This document shows, piece by piece, positions 5,791 to 10,738 of a stretch of DNA of 10,738 nucleotides. Each line of letters opens with the position of its first letter. The stretch's first letter is position 1. The notes beneath the pieces are model-generated. The model was not told the origin of the DNA, did not search any database, and worked only from the letters and a program-made list of their open reading frames with translations. The translations under genes were made by a program, and so were the position numbers. The stretch is from positions 1-10,738 of the forward strand of contig UQTR01000072.1 of assembly GCA_900544065.1 (NCBI GenBank). Direction: 5' to 3'. This DNA comes from an uncultured Collinsella sp. GTDB taxonomy: Bacteria > Actinomycetota > Coriobacteriia > Coriobacteriales > Coriobacteriaceae.

Positions 5791-6765
5791 TTAGCCCAGA
5801 ACGTGAGCCATGCGTGCCTTGAACTCGGACAGGAAGCGCGGAGCGTCGACGGTCAGCGCCACGAGCGCGCTCTTGTCGGGGTCGGCCACACGGCGTTCAT
5901 CGCAAATGGTGCGGCCACGATACTCGCCGAGCAGGTCGACGCGCAGGTTGCAGCCGAGCGCGCCCACGAGCGTGGGGTCAATCGCCACGGCAACGGCCAA
6001 CGGATCGTGCAGCGCACAACCACCCAGGTAGGGTGCGTTCATCTCGTACGAGCCAATGTAGTGCTCGACCATGCTAGCAAATGCGCAGCCCGCCATGGTG
6101 CCCGAGCCCGTCCAACCGGCAATGTCGCGGCGCGTGAGCACCACGCGATGCGTCACGTCCAGGCCCACCATGGTGAGCTTGCGGCCCGAGCGCAGCACGG
6201 CATCGGCCGCCTCGGGATCGCTTGCCATGTTGGCCTCGGCACCCGCACTCACGTTACCGGGCACGGTCAGGGCACCGCCCATCACAACCACGCGGCCGAT
6301 AGACATCACCGCCGCCGCATCGCGCTCCAGGGCAAGCGCCAGGTTGGAGAGCGGGCCGGTCGCTACGTAGACCAGATCGGGACCATAGGTGCGCGCGGCA
6401 TCGATCAGATAATCGACCGCCGCATTGCCATCGGCCGATGTCGCCCCCACCGGCTCGTAGGGCGACGCGGGCACGCTCGCGCCGCCGATGCCGTTCTTAC
6501 CGTGAATGAGCGCGGTGGACGCCGGCGGCGTATAAGGCTCAGTCGCCTGCAGAGGACGGTCGGCACCCAGGTACACCGGCACCTCGGGACGGCCCAACAG
6601 GTCGAGCACCGCCAGGCAGTTATGCGCCGACTGGTCGACGCGCACGTTGCCAAAACATGTGGTAATGCCCACGAGTTCCACCTCGGGGCTCGCGATGGCA
6701 TAGGCAAGCGCCATGGCGTCGTCCACACCCATATCCAGATCAAGGATCAGCTTCTTGGTTGCCAT
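5791..6765 (-). CDS. Nucleoside hydrolase (inosine/uridine-preferring type, IunH/RihA-like)
   Basis: Cytosolic N-ribohydrolase, 324 residues, splitting ribonucleosides to free base and ribose. Numbered from the ATG at 6765: the calcium-binding N-terminal motif LDLDMGVDDAMAL (about 8-20; D9, D11, D15, D16) has Met where many homologues have Pro. HGKNGIGG (about 88-95), ATGPLSNLA (about 135-143), VVMGGALTVPGN (about 160-171), EANMASDPEAA (about 176-186) and the C-terminal HDPLA (H253, D254) complete the active site. Base preference (purine or pyrimidine) cannot be read from these motifs. I chose the ATG at 6765 because GGAG lies seven bases upstream (6776-6773); the longer frame starts at a TTG (6789) at the end of the preceding gene. 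It follows the ribokinase gene by 25 bases, so the two form an operon for nucleoside salvage. Confidence 0.95.
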   Translation of the reverse strand: MATKKLILDLDMGVDDAMALAYAIASPEVELVGITTCFGNVRVDQSAHNCLAVLDLLGRPEVPVYLGADRPLQATEPYTPPASTALIHGKNGIGGASVPASPYEPVGATSADGNAAVDYLIDAARTYGPDLVYVATGPLSNLALALERDAAAVMSIGRVVVMGGALTVPGNVSAGAEANMASDPEAADAVLRSGRKLTMVGLDVTHRVVLTRRDIAGWTGSGTMAGCAFASMVEHYIGSYEMNAPYLGGCALHDPLAVAVAIDPTLVGALGCNLRVDLLGEYRGRTICDERRVADPDKSALVALTVDAPRFLSEFKARMAHVLG

Positions 6766-6790
6766 TGTTCTACTCCGCTTCTCCGTCAAC

Positions 6791-7765
6791 TTATAACCCG
6801 TTTAAACCAAACATGTGTTCAACTTCGGCGCGCGTGGGAATCGATTGCTGAGCACCCAGGCGCGACACCGTCACTGCCGAGGCGCGAGCACCCGCGGCCA
6901 TGCACTCAAAGAGAGGCAAGCCCTGCAGTCGAGCCGCCGCAAGTGCGCCGATAAACGTATCGCCGGCAGCCGTCGTGTCGACCACCTCGCTGGAGAGCGC
7001 CGGCATACGTAACAGCTCACCGTCATCGCCGAGCGTAACCGAGCCGGCGCCGCCCAGCGTGATGACCGCGGCGCCGGCACCCTTAGCGAGCAGGGCGTTG
7101 AGCGCGGCGACACAGCTCTCATCGTCTGTGGGCAGGATACCCGTCAGCACCTGGCATTCGGTCTCGTTGGGGCAGACCAAGTCGACCGCAGGCCACGCTC
7201 CCGCCGGCAGATCGCAGGCGGGCGCCGGGTTAAAGACCGTATAGAACCCCAGCCTGTGGGCGCAAGAGAGCGCCGCGGCCGTGGCCATCAGGTCGCATTC
7301 GCCCTGGGCGATAAAGACGCCGCCGGCTGCCGGGGCGAGGTCGCAGATATCGGCATCGAGCTCGTCGGCCACCAGATAGCGCAGTGCGCAGGCAACGTCC
7401 TCGCCCGTAAGCGCATGGTTGGCGCCCGGCGACAACACGATGCGGTTGTCGTTCTCGCAGCGAATGATAGTCGCGGTGCCAGTCTCCACGTCGTCGCGAC
7501 GCGCCACGAACTCAACGTCCACGCCGGCATCTTGGAGCCCCGCCACCAGTGCGTCGCCAAATGCATCGCGTCCGACAGCGCCGATCATGCACGTGCGCGC
7601 GCCCATGCGCGCGGCGGCCACAGCCTGGTTGGCGCCCTTGCCGCCGGCGTTAGTGATAAAACCGCTACCGCCGACGGTCTCGCCCGCACGCGGCATGCGC
7701 TCACACGCCACCGAAAGGTCCATGTTCATGCTGCCGAACACCGCAACGATGCCGCGATCTGCCAT
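6791..7765 (-). CDS. rbsK: Ribokinase (PfkB family)
   Basis: Cytosolic sugar kinase, 324 residues, expected to phosphorylate ribose to ribose-5-phosphate with ATP. PfkB features: N-terminal GSMNMDL (11-17, with N14 and D16 for sugar binding), AGGKGANQAVAAARMGA (40-56, the ribokinase-type signature 1), PNE (199-201), LGGAGS (237-242) and DTTAAGDTFIGAL (263-275, signature 2) with catalytic base D269. Ribokinase is favoured over other PfkB kinases by the GGKGANQA motif and by the nucleoside hydrolase gene directly downstream, which would release ribose. The ATG at 7765 has a perfect AGGAGG five bases upstream (7776-7771); the longer frame to 7798 is rejected. First gene of its operon, behind a promoter with an operator-like palindrome. 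No ribose transporter is in view, which also supports an intracellular ribose source. Confidence 0.94.
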   Translation of the reverse strand: MADRGIVAVFGSMNMDLSVACERMPRAGETVGGSGFITNAGGKGANQAVAAARMGARTCMIGAVGRDAFGDALVAGLQDAGVDVEFVARRDDVETGTATIIRCENDNRIVLSPGANHALTGEDVACALRYLVADELDADICDLAPAAGGVFIAQGECDLMATAAALSCAHRLGFYTVFNPAPACDLPAGAWPAVDLVCPNETECQVLTGILPTDDESCVAALNALLAKGAGAAVITLGGAGSVTLGDDGELLRMPALSSEVVDTTAAGDTFIGALAAARLQGLPLFECMAAGARASAVTVSRLGAQQSIPTRAEVEHMFGLNGL

Positions 7766-7827
7766 GGAAACCTCCTCATCTGCGGGCTTTATGCCCACCG
7801 TCGGCCGTCAATCGTATGCTTTCGCAC

Positions 7828-7856
7828 TCTATAACTTTAGTTCACTTTGATGTGAA
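7828..7856 (-). promoter_or_regulatory. Promoter of the rbsK-nucleoside hydrolase operon
   Basis: On the minus strand TTCACA (7856-7851; 5/6 of the -35 consensus) and TATAGA (7833-7828; 4/6) are 17 bases apart. The predicted start near 7821 gives a leader of about 55 bases ending in AGGAGG. Confidence 0.55.
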
Positions 7857-7857
7857 C
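7840..7857. promoter_or_regulatory. Operator-like palindrome at the rbsK promoter
   Basis: GTTCAC (7840-7845) and GTGAAC (7852-7857) form a perfect 6-bp inverted repeat around TTTGAT. The site covers the -35 box and much of the spacer, so a repressor bound there would exclude RNA polymerase. Form and size would suit a LacI- or GntR-family sugar or nucleoside regulator, which is inference; none is encoded here. Confidence 0.5.
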
Positions 7858-7905
7858 GCGCGCTTGAGGTTGCGCCAGCAGCAAGCATTCACAGGAGCGG
7901 GCAGC

Positions 7906-7911
7906 TACAAT
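7906..7911 (+). promoter_or_regulatory. Candidate -10 box for the acyltransferase gene
   Basis: TACAAT (5/6 of consensus) lies 39 bases before the ATG at 7951 in the divergent intergenic region. No good -35 lies 16-18 bases upstream (AAGCAT at 17), so this is weak. The start codon is preceded by only a poor Shine-Dalgarno, GGATGA (7939-7944). Confidence 0.3.
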
Positions 7912-7950
7912 GAATACGTGCTGATTTTTCTCGTCATTGGATGATGTTTT

Positions 7951-10194
7951 ATGGAACAATTCCCGCAATCGAGCCCACGCGGCCCACGCCGCGCGCCCGA
8001 TAACCAGGCGCCGCACGAACGCCCGCGCGCCGACCGCCGCACCGGCGAGTCGCGACGCGGCCCGAGCCCGCACCGAGCGCCCACCAACAAGGGCGTCCAT
8101 GCAGCCAAGGCCAACACCGGCGCCACACGCTCGTCCGCTACCGACCAGCAGGCGACCGCTCGCCCCAAATCCCGTTACATTCCTGCGCTCGACGGTCTCC
8201 GTACGCTCGCCGTCGTCGCGGTGGTGCTCTATCACCTTAACCTCACGTGGGCTCAGGGCGGCCTGCTCGGCGTCACGATCTTCTTTGTGCTTTCGGGCTA
8301 TCTGATCACGCGCTTGCTGCTCAACGAAGTCGCCAAGACCGGCCGCATCGACCTTAAGAGCTTCTGGATTCGCCGCATCCGTCGCCTGGTCCCCGCCGTG
8401 GTAACGGTAGTGTTCGTGACCTGCGCGCTGTGCACCATCTTTAACCACGTGATGCTCACCAAGATGCGCCCTGACATCCTGCCGTCGCTGCTGTTCTTCA
8501 ACAACTGGTGGCAGATTGCCCAAAACGTCTCGTACTTCAATGCCCTGGGCGACCCCTCGCCGCTCACGCACTTTTGGTCGCTTGCCATCGAGGAACAGTT
8601 CTACCTGATTTGGCCGCCACTGCTGTTTGCTATGGTATCCATGCATGTGAGCAAGCCCAACACGCGCCGCGTGGTTCTGGGCCTTGCCGCGGTATCTGCC
8701 CTCGCCATGATGGTGCTTTACAACCCTGCCGCCGACCCCAGCCGCGTGTACTACGGCACCGACACCCGCGTGTTCTCGCTGCTGCTGGGTGCCTGGATGG
8801 CCTTTATCCCCGATCGCGACCTGGCGCCGGTGCGTCTCGCTCATCGTTTGGGGCTCAATCGCCTGGCTGGCGCCGCCAAGCACGGCAAGAACGCCGAGGG
8901 CAAGCCTGGCGAGAAGGCCGACGAATCAGCCAAGACCGCCCCGGCACAGCCGAGCGCCCTCGTGCGCTTTTGGTCCTCGCCCGCATCCATCGATGTACTG
9001 GGCGTCGTGGGTCTGGTTGGCCTTGCCGCCATGGTCGCGCTCACCAACGGCTACACCGCGTTCCAGTATCGCGGCGGCACACTGCTATGCTCCATCCTCA
9101 CGCTCATGGTCATCGCGGCCTGCGTGCAGCCCCAGGGAATGGTTGCCCGTGCGCTGTCCGCCGAGCCGCTCGTGTGGGTTGGCAAGCGCTCGTACAGCAT
9201 CTACCTGTGGCACTATCCGCTGCTGTTGCTCATGAACCCGGTCGCCAACATCAACGATACGCCCTGGTGGCAGTACATCTTGCAGGTACTTGTGGTAGTC
9301 GCCGTAGCCGAGTGCTCTTATCGCTTTATCGAAACGCCGTTTAGGAAGGGCGCCTTCGGCCGCACCGTCACCGAATTCCGCAATGGAACCACCACACCCG
9401 CCAACTGGGCACGCGCGCACGTCCCTGTCTGCGCAGCCTGCGCTATCGTGTTGGTCGTCGCACTGGGCGGTCTGATCTTTGTGCCCGAGACGTCTGCGCT
9501 GAGCGGCGAGGGCGCCGAGGTTCTGAACAAGGAAGCCAAAAACACCGCGCCCACCGACCAGCAGGCGGCCGACGACACCGACAAGGACAACGACGGCTTC
9601 CCCGATGGCTCCTACGACCTGTTGATGATCGGTGACTCCGTGTCGCTGCGCGCCGTTGATTCCTTTGACGGCGTGTTTCCTCACAGCCATATCGATGCCG
9701 AAAAGGGCCGCCAGTTTGATGCGGGCCGCGCGACATTTGAGGGATATATCCAGCAGAACCTTGCCGGCAAGATCGTGGTCTTTGCCCTGGGCACCAACGG
9801 TTTGGTAACGGACGCCCAGGTCGACGCGATTATGGCCGACGCCGGCGAGCAGCGTACTGTCGTGTTTGTAAACACGCGTAGCCCGCAGCCGTGGGTCGGG
9901 TCCACGAACCAGGCCATCGCCAACGCCGCCACGCGCTACAAGAATGTACGCGTTATCGACTGGTACGGGCACAGCGCCAACCGCAACGACCTGTTCGATG
10001 GCGACGGCACGCACCTGTCGACTACCGGCGTGACCGAGTACCTCAACCTGATCCACGATGCGGTCAAGAAAGACCTGCCCGTGCACCCCGAGGACCACGT
10101 CAACGATCCGCAGCCGGCAGCCGTCAAGTCCGCCGCTGACGCGCTCGTCAATGCCCTCGCCTACAAGCCACACAAGCTGGGCACCGACAAGTAA
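7951..10194 (+). CDS. OatA-like membrane O-acyltransferase with C-terminal SGNH domain
   Basis: 747-residue fusion. Residues 1-75 are a polar Arg/Pro-rich tail, probably cytoplasmic. Residues 76-465 are an acyltransferase-3 membrane domain: YIPALDGLRTLAVVAVVLYH (76-95, conserved H95), FFVLSGYLIT (111-120), FWIRRIRRLVPA (138-149), HFWSLAIEEQFYLIWP (207-222), SYSIYLWHYPLLLL (414-427) and a closing YRFIETPFRK (457-466). A charged insert (about 305-338) separates two helices. A last helix (about 491-511) leads to an acidic linker and an SGNH domain (about 555-705) with MIGDS (nucleophile S563), ALGTNG (612-617, N616) and DGTH (D685, H688). The layout matches OatA, which O-acetylates peptidoglycan and raises lysozyme resistance. 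Peptidoglycan is therefore the likely acceptor, with another surface polysaccharide possible. Single gene, divergent from rbsK, with a hairpin after the stop. Confidence 0.92.
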   Translation: MEQFPQSSPRGPRRAPDNQAPHERPRADRRTGESRRGPSPHRAPTNKGVHAAKANTGATRSSATDQQATARPKSRYIPALDGLRTLAVVAVVLYHLNLTWAQGGLLGVTIFFVLSGYLITRLLLNEVAKTGRIDLKSFWIRRIRRLVPAVVTVVFVTCALCTIFNHVMLTKMRPDILPSLLFFNNWWQIAQNVSYFNALGDPSPLTHFWSLAIEEQFYLIWPPLLFAMVSMHVSKPNTRRVVLGLAAVSALAMMVLYNPAADPSRVYYGTDTRVFSLLLGAWMAFIPDRDLAPVRLAHRLGLNRLAGAAKHGKNAEGKPGEKADESAKTAPAQPSALVRFWSSPASIDVLGVVGLVGLAAMVALTNGYTAFQYRGGTLLCSILTLMVIAACVQPQGMVARALSAEPLVWVGKRSYSIYLWHYPLLLLMNPVANINDTPWWQYILQVLVVVAVAECSYRFIETPFRKGAFGRTVTEFRNGTTTPANWARAHVPVCAACAIVLVVALGGLIFVPETSALSGEGAEVLNKEAKNTAPTDQQAADDTDKDNDGFPDGSYDLLMIGDSVSLRAVDSFDGVFPHSHIDAEKGRQFDAGRATFEGYIQQNLAGKIVVFALGTNGLVTDAQVDAIMADAGEQRTVVFVNTRSPQPWVGSTNQAIANAATRYKNVRVIDWYGHSANRNDLFDGDGTHLSTTGVTEYLNLIHDAVKKDLPVHPEDHVNDPQPAAVKSAADALVNALAYKPHKLGTDK

Positions 10195-10217
10195 CGCGTA
10201 GCAAAATCTGTTTACAC

Positions 10218-10255
10218 CCGCAGGGGGCGTCGGCCACGGCCGACGCCCCCTGCGG
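10218..10255 (+). terminator. Hairpin terminator after the acyltransferase gene
   Basis: Perfect GC-rich inverted repeat, 10218-10234 pairing with 10239-10255 (17 bp, tetraloop CACG), 23 bases past the stop codon. No T-run follows. A second stem, 10254-10263 with 10271-10280 (GGCAGTTAGG / CTTAACTGCC, one G-T pair), starts within its right foot, so the two stems are partly exclusive. Confidence 0.65.
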
Positions 10256-10397
10256 CAGTTAGGGGCGCTCCTTAACTGCCGGCACCTGGAGGCACTCCTG
10301 GCGCGGCCAATGAAGACCTCTACGGATGAATTCCAAGCCGCTCCGCCGCTCCAGACATCATTTCCGCGCCTCGCGCCTGCCCCAAACAATCAAAACA

Positions 10398-10426
10398 AGC
10401 CCTTTTCACCGCAACCTCAAAGGGCT
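10398..10426 (-). terminator. Minus-strand terminator-like hairpin
   Basis: AGCCCTTT (10398-10405) pairs with AAAGGGCT (10419-10426) around a 13-base loop. On the minus strand the stem is followed by TGTTTTGATTGTTT, a usable T-rich tail. It would stop leftward transcription entering from beyond the right end of the window. Confidence 0.5.
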
Positions 10427-10656
10427 GTGGACAAAAAAGGGCAAATATGAGTACTGTTACCATTTTAGTCGCAGGCAAAACCACCCAAAATGATGTTCGG
10501 GCGACCCCTACAGCCCCCTAAAGCAGCCAACCTGACTGGTTTAAGGCGTATTGAAGCCAATTTTAATGAACATACTATAGGTTATGTTCATTATCTTTTT
10601 GGATGTAAATGCTATTCACTTAGCAACAGTACTCATATTTGGCATTTTTTGCCCAC
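10427..10656. repeat. Segment bounded by 32-bp imperfect inverted repeats (MITE-like)
   Basis: Bases 10427-10458 match the reverse complement of 10625-10656 at 29 of 32 positions, including the uninterrupted 17-base core CAAATATGAGTACTGTT. Three of the next four outer bases also pair. The interior (about 166 bp) has no transposase or other gene and is AT-rich towards the right. Size, ends and lack of coding sequence are those of a MITE, but I see no clear target-site duplication. Confidence 0.6.
10564..10593. repeat. Internal palindrome in the AT-rich segment
   Basis: TAATGAACATA (10564-10574) and TATGTTCATTA (10583-10593) form a perfect 11-bp inverted repeat around CTATAGGT. It lies inside the segment flanked by the 32-bp repeats. 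It could be a protein-binding dyad or part of the element's folded structure. Confidence 0.6.
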
Positions 10657-10688
10657 TGCCATATAACTAACGCCCTATAGCAGATCAG

Positions 10689-10711
10689 AACCACCCTTAA
10701 AAAGGGTGGTT
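10689..10711. terminator. Hairpin near the right end of the window
   Basis: AACCACCCTT (10689-10698) pairs with AAGGGTGGTT (10702-10711) around AAA. The right flank is TGCTCTT. The form suits an intrinsic terminator for a gene outside the window; direction cannot be fixed. Confidence 0.5.
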
Positions 10712-10738
10712 TGCTCTTAGGGTATAACCCACGGGCCC

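Larger units (their letters stand above)
10281..10738. other. Non-coding end region with hairpins and an inverted-repeat-bounded segment
   Basis: No frame here shows a recognisable product. Composition changes from GC-rich to clearly AT-rich at about 10540-10670. The region holds a minus-strand terminator-like hairpin (10398-10426), a segment bounded by 32-bp inverted repeats (10427-10656), and a second hairpin near the window end (10689-10711). A 24-codon frame at 10447-10521 is too short to support as a gene. Confidence 0.65.

Noticed and set aside
5689..6954. Long plus-strand frame (421 codons) antisense to the nucleoside hydrolase
   Set aside because: His/Arg-rich shadow translation that starts inside the tandem repeat; the opposite strand encodes a complete enzyme.
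7553..7591. DTTAAGDTF and GGKGANQA motif variants in ribokinase as possible loss of function
   Set aside because: The AAGD form of the anion-hole motif is also found in ordinary ribokinases such as E. coli RbsK, so it is not unusual.
7837..8883. Long open frame (348 codons) on the minus strand opposite the acyltransferase start
   Set aside because: Low-complexity, charged translation with no family motifs; a by-product of GC-rich codon use opposite a clear gene.
9085..10389. Long minus-strand frame (434 codons) antisense to the acyltransferase
   Set aside because: It crosses the terminator hairpin, has no motif, and mirrors a gene with clear catalytic motifs.
10447..10521. 24-codon frame starting MSTVTILVAG
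   Set aside because: It starts inside the terminal inverted repeat, has only a weak AGGG upstream and no known family. Recurrence with synonymous changes in relatives would be needed to revive it.

Overview
The window looks like one end of a draft contig from a high-GC Actinomycetota, most likely class Coriobacteriia (Collinsella-like gut anaerobe). This is inferred from the GC-rich coding sequence, the gene set (LuxR-type two-component genes with a 7TM-type sensor, DUF4867, luxS, nucleoside hydrolase, ribokinase, OatA-type acyltransferase) and the style of the intergenic repeats; no marker gene fixes the genus. The first 46 bases are not biological: they read as the end of Illumina P7, an 8-base index and the Nextera transposase adapter, so the leftmost gene is cut by the contig end.

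Region 1 (47-4037, minus strand) is a tightly overlapping three-gene signalling operon. In transcription order it has an eight-helix membrane sensor whose kinase core looks dead, a membrane PAS/HisKA_3-type histidine kinase with all its motifs, and a NarL/LuxR-family response regulator. Both junctions are 4-base stop/start overlaps. A 16-bp hairpin lies just upstream of the operon.

Region 2 (4144-5147) holds a pair of 55-nt palindromic repeat units, then a DUF4867 gene (minus) with a good promoter, an operator-like palindrome and a Shine-Dalgarno site, then the luxS terminator.

Region 3 (5177-7765, minus strand) is small-molecule salvage: luxS (AI-2 synthesis and S-ribosylhomocysteine cleavage), and upstream of it a ribokinase-nucleoside hydrolase operon that would convert nucleosides to base plus ribose and then ribose-5-phosphate. 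The ribokinase promoter carries a GTTCAC/GTGAAC palindrome. A tandem 24-nt duplication sits in the luxS leader.

Region 4 (7951-10194, plus strand) is a 747-residue OatA-like membrane acyltransferase fused to an extracellular SGNH esterase-type domain, probably for O-acetylation of a cell-wall polymer. It ends in a 17-bp GC hairpin.

Region 5 (10195-10738) has no convincing gene. It contains several hairpins, and a stretch of about 235 bp, AT-rich in its right half, bounded by 32-bp imperfect inverted repeats and resembling a MITE.

The most notable items are the active-kinase/pseudokinase pair, the two families of palindromic intergenic repeats, and the adapter contamination that would create a false C-terminus on the response regulator.
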